This document shows positions 6,932 through 15,164 of a DNA stretch of 15,197 nucleotides, in pieces (within the stretch, counting starts at the first letter, position 1; the number at the start of each line of letters is the position of its first letter). The stretch comes from Planctomycetes bacterium UBA1135 (GTDB lineage Bacteria; Planctomycetota; UBA1135). Under the pieces are notes generated by a model that had not been told where the DNA came from, made no database searches, and was given only the letters and a program-made list of their open reading frames with translations. The stretch spans positions 12,039 through 27,235 of the forward strand of contig DCAK01000071.1 of the NCBI GenBank assembly GCA_002311925.1, read 5' to 3'. Position numbers and translations under genes: made by a program.

Positions 6932-7575
6932 TATGCCAGCCACTTGAGGAGATGGTCCCGGGTAAACACCTCGACCTCATCCAGGTGGCCTCGGAAGAAG
7001 TGGTCCGCCCCCTCCACGAGAACGAGTTCGGCCCCCTCGCCGGTAGCCCTGTCCATCCCGCTCAAATCAACGAATTCGTCCTCCGTGCCGGCGAGGAAGG
7101 CCAGGGGCGTCGGCCAATCTTCATCCTCCGGCCAGGGATAGAAAGCGGTCGGCCAGCCCACGGCCAGAAAACCGGAGCAGGCCCGGGGATGGGAAAGATG
7201 AAAGCGCAGGCCGACTCGGGAACCGAAGGAAAAGCCCCATAGAAACAGGGGTTGCCCGGGGAATCTCTCCGTGAGCCATTCCAAGGCGCACCCCGCGTCT
7301 TCCACTTCTCCAAAACCCTCGTCATGAGCGCCGTCCGACTCCCCAGCGCCTCGGAAATCCAGCCGCAAGGCTGCGCATCCGGCCCGCAGGGCGCCAAGAG
7401 CCCCGTGCCGAACCACATTGTTCCTGCGGTTTCCGCCCTGCAGAGGATGGGGGTGGAGCAGCAGGACTGCCGCGTCGGCCCCTTGAGCGGGAATCTCGAG
7501 GGAGGCCGCCAAGTTGCCGTCCGGGCCTGGAATCAGGAGCCTTTCGGGGGGAAGTGAATCGATGCCGCGCACCAT
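6931..7575 (-). CDS. Alpha/beta-hydrolase (COG2945-like)
   Basis: A 214-residue cytoplasmic serine hydrolase of unknown substrate. It has the short COG2945 layout: an oxyanion-hole region HPHPLQGGNRRNNVV (41-55), LRLDFRGAGESDG (70-82), the nucleophile elbow WGFSFGSRVG with Ser116, the acid in AGTEDEFVD (Asp166) and the base in EGADHFF (His192). The catalytic triad is therefore complete. No signal peptide or membrane segment is visible. The ATG at 7573-7575 is the first good start but lacks a Shine-Dalgarno. It is followed by the thioesterase gene through a TAATG overlap and diverges from the unknown gene at 7680. Esterase or thioesterase activity is plausible; nothing in the sequence narrows it further. 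Confidence 0.9.
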   Translation of the reverse strand: MVRGIDSLPPERLLIPGPDGNLAASLEIPAQGADAAVLLLHPHPLQGGNRRNNVVRHGALGALRAGCAALRLDFRGAGESDGAHDEGFGEVEDAGCALEWLTERFPGQPLFLWGFSFGSRVGLRFHLSHPRACSGFLAVGWPTAFYPWPEDEDWPTPLAFLAGTEDEFVDLSGMDRATGEGAELVLVEGADHFFRGHLDEVEVFTRDHLLKWLA

Positions 7576-7679
7576 GTTTTCGCCGACGGCCGGGGAGCGT
7601 ATCGTCGCGCAGGTTGGAACTGCTTGCCACCCTCGTCACGGATATCCCCCTCGATGAGTCCCGTTTTCGGGGAGTGTTG

Positions 7680-8099
7680 ATGGATGTCTCACAAAGCGCC
7701 CTCGCCGGGGCGGTGTCCCATGTCGGACTGACCGCCTACCACGCCTTCGGCGATGCGGAAACGGACCTCGATGTCCGGGATGTGGAGGTCAGGGTACGGG
7801 CAGCCAACACCGCCCCGAAAGCCGCCCTGACTGAACTTAAAAAGGCTGGGTTTTCAGCCGTGACGGCTCTCGAATTCAGGACCGACGGCTCGGCGGAATC
7901 ACAGGATGACGCCTGGGCTCTGGTCGGGCTTTACGGGGCCGAGCTTCTCGGGTGGGTGGTCACGGCCTACCTGGATTTCGAGGAGGCCGCCTACCGAGCG
8001 GGGACTGAGGACGGGCTCATCCGGGCCCCCATCGGTGGAAGAAGGCGTGGCGTTCTCATCGCCGAATCCACCCTTCGCAGGCTTCAATTCGCAGGGTAG
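7680..8099 (+). CDS. Conserved-looking protein of unknown function, first gene of the addB-addA unit
   Basis: I do not recognise this 139-residue protein. It begins MDVSQSALAGAVSHVGLTAYHAFGD, has no signal peptide or strong transmembrane helix, and alternates acidic stretches (DAETDLDVRDVEVRV) with an Ala/Leu-rich helix (TAPKAALTELKKAGFSAVTALEF). The C-terminus is basic (GGRRRGVLIAESTLRRL). The ATG at 7680 has GGGGAG five bases upstream (7669-7674). The frame remains open to a GTG at 7554, and codon use between 7614 and 7680 is not clearly non-coding, so a longer N-terminus is possible. The gene ends 13 bases before addB, which suggests co-transcription with the helicase-nuclease. A role in that complex is guilt by association only. 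Confidence 0.65.
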   Translation: MDVSQSALAGAVSHVGLTAYHAFGDAETDLDVRDVEVRVRAANTAPKAALTELKKAGFSAVTALEFRTDGSAESQDDAWALVGLYGAELLGWVVTAYLDFEEAAYRAGTEDGLIRAPIGGRRRGVLIAESTLRRLQFAG

Positions 8100-8112
8100 A
8101 TTGCGAGGCCGA

Positions 8113-10866
8113 ATGCCGATTCCTCGACCCACCGTCCTCGGACACCCCAACCCTCGTGTCCTGGAAGCTCACTGCATTTCCTTTCTCGAGGATCGGCGGA
8201 AAGCGACCCCGCTCGCCCCATGCTGGATTGTCGTTCCCACCCAAAGATTGAGGAGGCGGCTTCAGCAAGCCCTGGCGTCTCACCTCGGATCCTGCCTGGG
8301 GATTTCCTTCTTCAACCCCGATTCCCTGCTGGATGCCATCGCCGGCCCCGCAGGACTGAGACGCCATCCACGGCTCCGACCCCTCGTCAGGAGAATTCTC
8401 CTCCGAAAAGTTCTCGCCAAGTCAAAGCCAGGAAGGGAATTGCTCTCTTTCAAGGACGGAGCGGCATCCATGGAGCCCGCCCTGGACGACCTGCGCGAAT
8501 CCGGAGAATCCAGTTTCCAGGCTGCCAGTGGCAGCCCCCCATCCGAACGCCTGCTCCTGGAAACCTACGCCGGATTGCTCCAGCTCCAGGAAAAAGAAGG
8601 GTTCGAGGACGATGTGGGCTGGTCGGACCGGGTCGCGGACGCGCTTTCCCCTGACAGCGACCTTCCCCCGGTTCTTTTCTACGGTTTCGGTGAACTGGTG
8701 GGCAGGAATTGGCGAATTCTCCAAGCCCTCATCCAGGCAACGGAAGTCCATGCATGGGTTCTTCTTGGGGGTCGGCCCGGAGATGGGGATGCGATTCCCG
8801 GCCTCACCCCAACCCTGCTTGAGGGGGAAGAGGGGCGGCCCGAATCGGTCTCCTCCTTCGGGGCCCGCGGGCTCCGAGCCGAAATGGAGGAGGCCCTCAA
8901 CCTCGCTTTGGATTGGCACAGGCAAGGGACCCCTCTGGAAGAAATAGCCATCGTCGCCAGAAGCCTCCGCCCCCTGCGCCCCGAACTCGGCCCCTTGCTC
9001 AGCCAAATGGGCCTGGAAGGGGTTGTGGATTCGGGAATGAAGACGCCCCTCCGACTTCTTCCCACTGCCCAATCCTTCCTTGCTCATGTCACGAGGGGGG
9101 CGAACCCCGAAGATTTTCTCGACGGCGGGGGGGAAGAAGGAATGGAGGAATCCGTCCTGGATGCATTGCGGGAGGCCCTTGCCTCCGCTCGGGAAGCCGG
9201 AGAACACTCCAAGCTGCCTCTCTCCGAGCTCCTGGCGGAAGCCCTCGAAATTCAGGAAATTCGCCCTTGGGCGGGCAAGAACGGCGCCGGCCTCCCGATT
9301 CTGGATTTCCAGCAGGCTCGCGGCATCCCCAGAACCCGGCTGATACTCACCGGATTCCACCATGATTCCGTCCCGAAGCCTTATCCCGAGGCCGGCTTCC
9401 TTTCCGACGCGTTGAGGAGGAGGCTCAGCAAGGACTTGAGCTTCCCCATCCCCGACCGCATCCAGCAAAGGGCGGCCGAACACCGCATGCTGGAGCAGGT
9501 CCTGCGGACTCCGTCCCGACACTTGGCCGTCCTCCGTCAACACTCGGCAAGCGACGGAACCTCCGTCGCCGCATCGCCAGCCCTCCTTTTCTGTGAAAAG
9601 ATTCTGGGCCAGGCCATCGACTTCACCTCCCTTCCCGGGCTTCCCGCCGCAAGGGCCGCAAGAAGGGTCGAGCAGGGATGCGCCCTTCCCATTGAATCCG
9701 CGCTGGCCTTCGCCGCCGCGGGCAATGACTGGAAGGCCATGACCCGATTGGGGTCCCGCGCGAAGGCGGTGGAGGAGCTTCTGGGGATGGGAATCCCCTG
9801 GATGGAAACCGTCGACTCTTTCAATTCCACGAACCTTGCCTTCGACGGCAGCCTTGGGGAGAACCTGAAATTGGATCCCGCCGCCACACGGCTTGAAGCC
9901 TACGGTTCTCAGCCCATGGCTTTCTTCTTCGAAAAGGTCCTCGGTGTCCAGCGCCGCTGGAAGCCGCCGCTTGCCGGACCCGACCCTGCCTCACTCGGAA
10001 AGGCAATCCATGAAGTCCTCCATCAGGCTTTCCTGAATGCAAATGAGGCCGGGGTGGCGGAAACCGCCGGCAAGGAGTTCGCCGCAAGGGTGTCCCCTCT
10101 TTTTCGCCTGCAAGCCGGGGAATCGCCCCGGAAGAAGGCCCTGCTCGAACACCTTGAGCAGGAATGCCGCAAGGGACTCGAAGAATTCCTGCAGTGGGAC
10201 CTCGGCCGACAGGGGGAGGAAATCAAGGACTCCAAGCTGAAAGGAGGACCCTGGAAAGTCGACGCGGCTCTCCTGGAAACCCGGATTCCAGTTGTCCTGG
10301 ACCTGGGGGAAGGCGTCTCCCTGGAATTGGATGTGCGAACGGACCGAATCATGCGGGGTGAGGGGACCGCCCGGGTATCCGATTACAAGACCGGCAAGGT
10401 CATCGGGCTGAGCGACCCCAACGCCTTCCTCCGGGGCATGAAACTTCAGAACGCCCTCTATGTCCTCGGCCTGGAAACCCTGGACTCATTCAAGGAGGTT
10501 CTCTGGAGCATGGAATCGGTCCGGGTTTCAAGCCAAGCGGATTATCAGGCCTCCACCGCGAACAACGGCGGTTATGGCTCGGGCACCCCTGCCGATCTCT
10601 GGTCACGAAGCCGGGAAGGGGTTCGGGAAACCGCCCGCATTCTCCTGACCCACCTGCGCCAAGGACGCTTCCCTCCCTACATCCACAAGGACCCGGTCAT
10701 GGATTCCTGGTTCTCCACCATGCGCCTGACCCACCCCCCCACCTTGGAGAGGGTGGGGAGCCACTCCGACCTGAGCCTGCTGTTCCGACTGAGGGAAAAA
10801 TCCTGCACCACCAAGGAGGAGACTTCGGTTTTCTTCCTTAAAACCCCCGAGGAGGTCGCCTCATGA
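8113..10866 (+). CDS. addB: AddB-like helicase-nuclease subunit with PD-(D/E)XK nuclease domain, lacking Fe-S cysteines
   Basis: The AddB-type subunit (917 residues) of a RecBCD-like enzyme that resects double-strand breaks for RecA recombination. The N-terminus has WIVVPTQRLRRRLQQAL, as in AddB, but no recognisable Walker A (the region reads VLGHPNPRVLE). The middle is an inactivated helicase-like region with LILTGFHHDSVPKPYPEAGFLSD and QQRAAEHRMLEQVL. The C-terminal nuclease keeps GKAIHEVLH (His633), RTDRI (Asp744), SDYKTGK (Asp757, Lys759) and LQNALYVLGLE (Gln779). Firmicute AddB carries a cluster Cys in the segment before the nuclease, where this protein has LEAYGSQPMAFFFEKVL (Ser599). 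The C-terminal cysteine triad is absent too. It is shorter than typical AddB (about 1,000-1,150). Start: ATG at 8113, with GAGG four bases upstream. It overlaps addA by ATGA. Confidence 0.85.
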   Translation: MPIPRPTVLGHPNPRVLEAHCISFLEDRRKATPLAPCWIVVPTQRLRRRLQQALASHLGSCLGISFFNPDSLLDAIAGPAGLRRHPRLRPLVRRILLRKVLAKSKPGRELLSFKDGAASMEPALDDLRESGESSFQAASGSPPSERLLLETYAGLLQLQEKEGFEDDVGWSDRVADALSPDSDLPPVLFYGFGELVGRNWRILQALIQATEVHAWVLLGGRPGDGDAIPGLTPTLLEGEEGRPESVSSFGARGLRAEMEEALNLALDWHRQGTPLEEIAIVARSLRPLRPELGPLLSQMGLEGVVDSGMKTPLRLLPTAQSFLAHVTRGANPEDFLDGGGEEGMEESVLDALREALASAREAGEHSKLPLSELLAEALEIQEIRPWAGKNGAGLPILDFQQARGIPRTRLILTGFHHDSVPKPYPEAGFLSDALRRRLSKDLSFPIPDRIQQRAAEHRMLEQVLRTPSRHLAVLRQHSASDGTSVAASPALLFCEKILGQAIDFTSLPGLPAARAARRVEQGCALPIESALAFAAAGNDWKAMTRLGSRAKAVEELLGMGIPWMETVDSFNSTNLAFDGSLGENLKLDPAATRLEAYGSQPMAFFFEKVLGVQRRWKPPLAGPDPASLGKAIHEVLHQAFLNANEAGVAETAGKEFAARVSPLFRLQAGESPRKKALLEHLEQECRKGLEEFLQWDLGRQGEEIKDSKLKGGPWKVDAALLETRIPVVLDLGEGVSLELDVRTDRIMRGEGTARVSDYKTGKVIGLSDPNAFLRGMKLQNALYVLGLETLDSFKEVLWSMESVRVSSQADYQASTANNGGYGSGTPADLWSRSREGVRETARILLTHLRQGRFPPYIHKDPVMDSWFSTMRLTHPPTLERVGSHSDLSLLFRLREKSCTTKEETSVFFLKTPEEVAS
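10850..10856 (+). promoter_or_regulatory. Strong ribosome binding site of addA
   Basis: AGGAGGT lies six bases before the addA ATG, inside the end of addB. This near-perfect Shine-Dalgarno fixes the start codon at 10863. Together with the ATGA overlap it suggests coupled, balanced production of the two subunits. Confidence 0.85.
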
Positions 10867-13820
10867 CCCGCCTTCCCGACGCGCCCGCCAGAATCACGGC
10901 GGCGACGGATTTGAAAAAGGGGGTGGTGGTGGTCGCCGGGGCGGGGTCGGGGAAAACATCCCTCCTCATTGAACGGCTTCTTGGCTACCTGCTGAAGGAG
11001 GACGGTTCTCTTTCCCGCGCCTGCGCCATCACATTCACCCGCAAAGCGGCCGCGGAAATGCTCGACCGTCTTGCCGAGGAAGTGAGAACGGTGTCCAAAT
11101 TGGGGGCCGGGGCCACCGCCGATCCGGCCACCGCAGCCGGAAGGCTTTGGGAAAGGTTGACCCCGAAAGAAAGGGAAAGGGCCGCCTCGGCATCTGAAGA
11201 CATCCTTGGCGCCATGGACGAGGCCCAGGTCTCGACGATTCATGCCTTCTGCGCGGGCATGCTGCGGCGTTGGCCCCAAGCTGCGAAAGTTTCTCCTGGT
11301 TTTTCGGGGGATGAAGGCAGCGCCCTGGACCTCCTCATCCAGAGAAGCGGACCCGATTTCCTGGGGGATGCCATGGAAAAGGTCGGCAAGAAGAAGCTCG
11401 CCGCCTTGCCCTCTTTGAGGAGCCAGGACTTGATGGAAATGGTCAAGACGGCTTCCAAGGCCTCCCCTGCCAGGGGAGACGCGAATGCCCCTGCGGCCTT
11501 TGCCGCACTCGGAGCGCTGGCGGAAGTCGGCGGAGACATTCTCCGGGAGGCCCTGTCGCGCGAAGGATGGCTGAGCTTCGACGACATCCTGAGGCGGTCC
11601 AGGGACCTCCTCCGAGACCATCCGGACATTCGCCGGCTGGAGCAATCTCGCTGGGACCATCTCCTGGTGGACGAGCTTCAGGACACCGACCCGGTCCAGT
11701 ACGAAATTCTCGAGCTTCTGGGGAAAGGCTGCAATGCACCATGCCTCTTCCTTGTGGGAGACCCCAAGCAATCCATCTACCGCTTTCGGAGCGCTGACTT
11801 GAAGGCCTACGAGGATTTCTGCGGACGCATGGGGAGCCGGGGGTCGAGGGTGGTGCTGACCACGAATTTCCGAAGCCATCCTTCCCTTCTCAGCCCTGTG
11901 AACCTTCTGTTCGAAAAAACCATGGTGGAAAAGAAGGGCATCCAACCCTCGTACGACCCGGTCGAGCCCAATCCATTTTCCAAGGAGAAGGGGGGCGGCG
12001 GGCCCAAGGTCCGGGTGGTCAATCAACCCCCGACGGAGGACAAGGAAAAGGTGGGCCACCGCCGCGAGCGGGAAGCGCGCATGGTGGTGGGTGAAATCCT
12101 TCGCATGAGAGAAGAGGGGACGGACTGGGGCGGGATTCTTGTTCTGCTGCCCATGCTCAAGGGGCTTCCCAGCCTCACCCAAGCATTCCACGAAGCGGGC
12201 ATTCCCTTCACCGCCGGCGGAGGAAGGACCTTCTATAAGCGCCAGGAGGTGGCCGACTTCGCGGCGCTTCTCACTGCAGCCATCGGGCCCGACAATGCGC
12301 AAGAGGACCACCCCGCCTCAGTTCTGGCATTTCTACGCTCGCCTCTCGGCGGCGCCCAGGATCGAGAAATCCTGGCCTACCGCAAATCCTTGCCCGAAGA
12401 CGCAGCCTTCGGGTCCGCCCCCCCCCGGCCTGAAGATTGCCCCCAGGTCGCCCGCGCCCTCGCCAACCTCGAGGGATGGCAGCGAATGACTTCGACCAAG
12501 CCGGAGGACGAAATTCCCCGCATCCTCCTCGACCACTCCGGACTCGGGCTCCTCTGGTCGCTGCGAAAAAACGGCTTCCAGGCCCTCGCCAACCTGGAAA
12601 AGGCCGCCGAAACGGTGAGCTCTCTGGTCCGCGAGAGCGGTTTTTCCCTCTCGGAAGCGGTTCGGCTCCTCGGAGATCGGCTGGGGAGCGAGGATGACGC
12701 CGACCAGGGAACCAGCGAAGAGGGAATGGGGGCCGTCGCCATTCTCACGATTCACAAGGCGAAGGGCTTGGAAAAGGAAAGGGTCATCCTGGCGGGCATT
12801 CAGGAAAAGCCTTCGCGAGGAAAGGCCGGTTTGAACGCCCGCCCGGACGCGGATGGCTGCTGGGCAATTCGCATCAACAGCAAGGAGAAGGACGCCCGCT
12901 GGCAGGGATTGGAAGCGGAAGACGGGGCCCATGAAAGGGCCCAGAATCTTCGCCTCCTCTATGTGGCGATGACGCGGGCAAAGGCCGAACTCGTCCTGAT
13001 TCAAACCGGCGGGGAATCGGAGGTCAAGGGCAATGTCTGGCTGGAAACCCTCGCGAGTGGATGGGGATTTCTGCCCCATGAACCTGCGCCAGAAATCCCC
13101 GGGGTCTTGTTCACGGGCCCCGGCTCCGGTCCCATGAAAAATGGAGAGGAGACCACCCCTCCCCTGGGCCTCCAAGAGGCCGCCCGGGCGATTGAAGCTT
13201 GGGAGAATTCCCCCGCCAAGCCCAGCCCCCTCAACAAGAACCCCTCCTCCCTGGGCCATGAAGCTATCGGCGAGGCCCCATCCTCCGGCTCACCTTCTTC
13301 CTCGAACAAGGACGCCGCTCTTGCCGCAGCGACGGGGACCCTACTTCACCGCCTTTTCGAGCTTTGGGATTTCCAGAACTGGGACTCCCTGCGGGCCCCG
13401 CTCGAGAAGGAAGCCTCGGCCTTGTCGGCTGGCGAAGAGGTGAGCCTCGAAGACATGCTCGCAAGGGCTCGGGACATCCTCGACCGGCTTCCCGGAACCA
13501 CGCTGGGCGCGCGCCTTCTCGAACTTGGCGAGGCGGACAGATTCCCGGAAATTCCCATGCTCCATCACCGGAATGGCCAGGCCTTTCATGGCTTCATCGA
13601 TCTCCTCTACAAGGAAAAGGACGGGCCCTGGACCGTGGCCGATTTCAAGACCGACGCACGCCTTTCCGCGAAGGACGGCGCCGAGCGCTACGGAAAGCAG
13701 CTACGCCTCTACGGGGAAGCCGTCCAGGGGACCTTGGGAGAGACCCCCGAACTTGAACTCTTCCTCCTCGATACCGGCGTGGTCGCTAATGTCCCTGGCC
13801 AAGGGGCAGACGAGGGATAG
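10863..13820 (+). CDS. addA: AddA-like UvrD-family helicase-nuclease subunit
   Basis: An ATP-dependent helicase and nuclease subunit (985 residues) that unwinds and degrades DNA ends with AddB. Helicase motifs are complete: Walker A AGAGSGKT (25-32), ITFTRKAAAEM, STIHAFCAGML, Walker B LLVDELQDTD (Asp270, Glu271), FLVGDPKQSIYRFR, LTTNFRSH, LTIHKAKGLEKERV and LLYVAMTRAK (Arg705). Instead of the usual Q motif the N-terminus reads DAPARITAATDLKKG, as in the DxxxR subgroup of RecB/AddA-like helicases. A low-complexity Pro/Ser linker (about 775-820) precedes the nuclease domain: GTLLHRL (His829), GFIDLL (Asp913), VADFKTD (Asp927, Lys929) and YGKQLRLY. It is shorter than Bacillus AddA (about 1,230). 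The last 120 nt overlap the convergent pseudouridine synthase gene. The call is strong; the Chi-like control sequence cannot be inferred. Confidence 0.93.
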   Translation: MTRLPDAPARITAATDLKKGVVVVAGAGSGKTSLLIERLLGYLLKEDGSLSRACAITFTRKAAAEMLDRLAEEVRTVSKLGAGATADPATAAGRLWERLTPKERERAASASEDILGAMDEAQVSTIHAFCAGMLRRWPQAAKVSPGFSGDEGSALDLLIQRSGPDFLGDAMEKVGKKKLAALPSLRSQDLMEMVKTASKASPARGDANAPAAFAALGALAEVGGDILREALSREGWLSFDDILRRSRDLLRDHPDIRRLEQSRWDHLLVDELQDTDPVQYEILELLGKGCNAPCLFLVGDPKQSIYRFRSADLKAYEDFCGRMGSRGSRVVLTTNFRSHPSLLSPVNLLFEKTMVEKKGIQPSYDPVEPNPFSKEKGGGGPKVRVVNQPPTEDKEKVGHRREREARMVVGEILRMREEGTDWGGILVLLPMLKGLPSLTQAFHEAGIPFTAGGGRTFYKRQEVADFAALLTAAIGPDNAQEDHPASVLAFLRSPLGGAQDREILAYRKSLPEDAAFGSAPPRPEDCPQVARALANLEGWQRMTSTKPEDEIPRILLDHSGLGLLWSLRKNGFQALANLEKAAETVSSLVRESGFSLSEAVRLLGDRLGSEDDADQGTSEEGMGAVAILTIHKAKGLEKERVILAGIQEKPSRGKAGLNARPDADGCWAIRINSKEKDARWQGLEAEDGAHERAQNLRLLYVAMTRAKAELVLIQTGGESEVKGNVWLETLASGWGFLPHEPAPEIPGVLFTGPGSGPMKNGEETTPPLGLQEAARAIEAWENSPAKPSPLNKNPSSLGHEAIGEAPSSGSPSSSNKDAALAAATGTLLHRLFELWDFQNWDSLRAPLEKEASALSAGEEVSLEDMLARARDILDRLPGTTLGARLLELGEADRFPEIPMLHHRNGQAFHGFIDLLYKEKDGPWTVADFKTDARLSAKDGAERYGKQLRLYGEAVQGTLGETPELELFLLDTGVVANVPGQGADEG

Positions 13821-14807
13821 CACCCTGCCGGTGAAGGGGTGCTCGATTTCAAGTTTCCAGGAATGCAGGGCCTGCCGGTTCAGTCCCAGAAGAGCCCGGT
13901 CCTGGGCCGTCATCTCGTCGTCCAGGCTCCTCAGGAAGACGTCCTCGCCACCTAAATAGAGCTTGTCGCCCAGGATGGGATGGCCGAAGTGGGCCAGGTG
14001 GACCCTCAATTGGTGCTGCCGTCCCGTGAAAGGGCGAAGTTCGACCAGGGCCATGTCCGGGAACCGCCTCAAAACCTTCCAGCCGGTTTTCGAAACTTGC
14101 CCGTCCTCGCGCACCCCCATGCGCAGACGCACCGCGCTGTTGAGAGCCTTGCCCATTGGAACGTCCACTTCCCCCTGGTCCTGGAGAGGGTTTCCCCGCA
14201 CCAGGGCCAGGTATCTCTTTTCGACTTTTCTCCGCTCGAATTGCCGCCCAATCCGGGTGCGTGAAAGCTGGTCCTTCGCGAGGAGGACCAAGCCGCTGGT
14301 CTCACGGTCCAGGCGGTGGCAAAGAGTGGGCATGTCGGGAGTCTCCCCCCACACCGCCTTGTGTCTCGCATGGACCCGGTGAACCAGAGAGTCCCCCTGG
14401 TGGCCCTTGGAAGGATGGACCGCCAGGCCCGGTGGTTTCCCCACTGCGAGAATGTGCTCGTCTTCGAACACCACTTCCAGGTCTCCGGGATCGGCCCCGA
14501 TGGGACCGATTGCAGGCGCCGGGGCGGCAACCCTCAGGACCACCTCCTGGCCGGTTCGCAATCTCAACCCATCGCGAACGACCCCTACCGTTGCATTCTG
14601 GGGATCCTTGAAGGGCAGAACCTCCACCGCCCCTTCTCCCACCAGGGCCTGGATTCCTTCACGCGACCGCCAGGGGATTCGACGCACGAGAAACAAATCC
14701 AGCCTCTTGCCGTGCTCGTCCCTGCCAACTTCCCACCTGTGCTCTTCATGCGGGAGGCTCAGGTCTCGCTGGCCTCTTCTCTTCTTGCGTTCAGGACGAC
14801 GGGGCAT
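13701..14807 (-). CDS. RluA/RluD-family 23S rRNA pseudouridine synthase
   Basis: A 368-residue RNA pseudouridine synthase. After a very basic N-terminus (MPRRPERKKRRGQ) comes an S4 RNA-binding domain (about 30-90: KRLDLFLVRRIPWRSREGIQ) and then the catalytic domain. This has VFEDEHILAVGKPPGLAVHPS, the active-site motif LCHRLDRETSGLVLLAKD with catalytic Asp167, FTGRQHQLRVHLAHFGHPILGD and LHSWKLEIEHPFTG. An S4 plus catalytic domain is the RluC/RluD arrangement; the exact uridine cannot be told, so no symbol is given. ATG at 14807 is the only start before the S4 domain, since the longer open frame to 15005 runs through the terminator and rpsU. It has no Shine-Dalgarno, and the rpsU terminator's T-run directly precedes it. 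The 3' end overlaps the convergent addA by 120 nt. Confidence 0.93.
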   Translation of the reverse strand: MPRRPERKKRRGQRDLSLPHEEHRWEVGRDEHGKRLDLFLVRRIPWRSREGIQALVGEGAVEVLPFKDPQNATVGVVRDGLRLRTGQEVVLRVAAPAPAIGPIGADPGDLEVVFEDEHILAVGKPPGLAVHPSKGHQGDSLVHRVHARHKAVWGETPDMPTLCHRLDRETSGLVLLAKDQLSRTRIGRQFERRKVEKRYLALVRGNPLQDQGEVDVPMGKALNSAVRLRMGVREDGQVSKTGWKVLRRFPDMALVELRPFTGRQHQLRVHLAHFGHPILGDKLYLGGEDVFLRSLDDEMTAQDRALLGLNRQALHSWKLEIEHPFTGRVLSLVCPLARDISDHAGIEEEEFKFGGLSQGPLDGFPVEA

Positions 14808-14840
14808 AAAAAAACAAGCCCCGGCTTGAAACGCCGAGGC
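14808..14840 (-). terminator. Intrinsic terminator after rpsU, abutting the pseudouridine synthase start
   Basis: On the minus strand GCCTCGGC (14840-14833) pairs with GCCGGGGC (14825-14818), eight base pairs with one wobble and a seven-base loop. TTGTTTTTTT (14817-14808) follows. It begins 23 bases after the rpsU stop. The last T is immediately followed by the ATG at 14807. Confidence 0.85.
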
Positions 14841-14863
14841 CTCACGGACGAACCGCGGAATGA

Positions 14864-15073
14864 CTAGAAGCGCGCTTGGCGGCGAATACGCTCCGCACGC
14901 CTGATGACCCGCTTTCTTTCCTCCTTGGCTTCCCTGCGGGCCCATGTCGGCTTGGTGAAAAAGGAGCCTTCCTTCATGCGAATGAAGATGCCACCCTGAT
15001 TGCATTGCCTCTTGAAACGCCGGATGGCGGCCTCAAGAGACTCGTTGTTGCGGATTTGGACTTTCACGGACAT
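14864..15073 (-). CDS. rpsU: Small ribosomal subunit protein bS21
   Basis: A 69-residue ribosomal protein of the 30S subunit that helps initiation near the anti-Shine-Dalgarno region of 16S rRNA. It shows the bS21 pattern: VKVQIRNNESLEAAIRRFKRQCNQGG, then GSFFTKPTWARREAKEERKR and a basic tail ending RRQARF. The length is normal. The ATG at 15073 is preceded by GGGGA about six bases upstream. A candidate promoter lies just upstream (15099-15127) and a clear terminator follows, so it looks monocistronic, with any downstream expression depending on read-through. Confidence 0.95.
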   Translation of the reverse strand: MSVKVQIRNNESLEAAIRRFKRQCNQGGIFIRMKEGSFFTKPTWARREAKEERKRVIRRAERIRRQARF

Positions 15074-15098
15074 GGGATTTTCCCCGATGGGGCCGCAT

Positions 15099-15127
15099 AT
15101 TCTAGGCGGGACCCCTTCGACCGTCCA
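15099..15127 (-). promoter_or_regulatory. Candidate sigma70-type promoter of rpsU
   Basis: On the minus strand TGGACG (15127-15122) and TAGAAT (15104-15099) are separated by 17 bases. The -10 matches five of six consensus positions and the -35 four. Transcription would begin near 15092, giving a leader of roughly 20 bases that contains the GGGGA site. Confidence 0.5.
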
Positions 15128-15164
15128 TAGTCCTCTCCCGACCTTGCCGAACTCCGAAAAACAT

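Noticed and set aside
10677..12311. Minus-strand open frame (544 codons) opposite addB/addA
   Set aside because: Long because stop codons are rare in GC-rich antisense frames. The plus strand holds the full helicase motif series.
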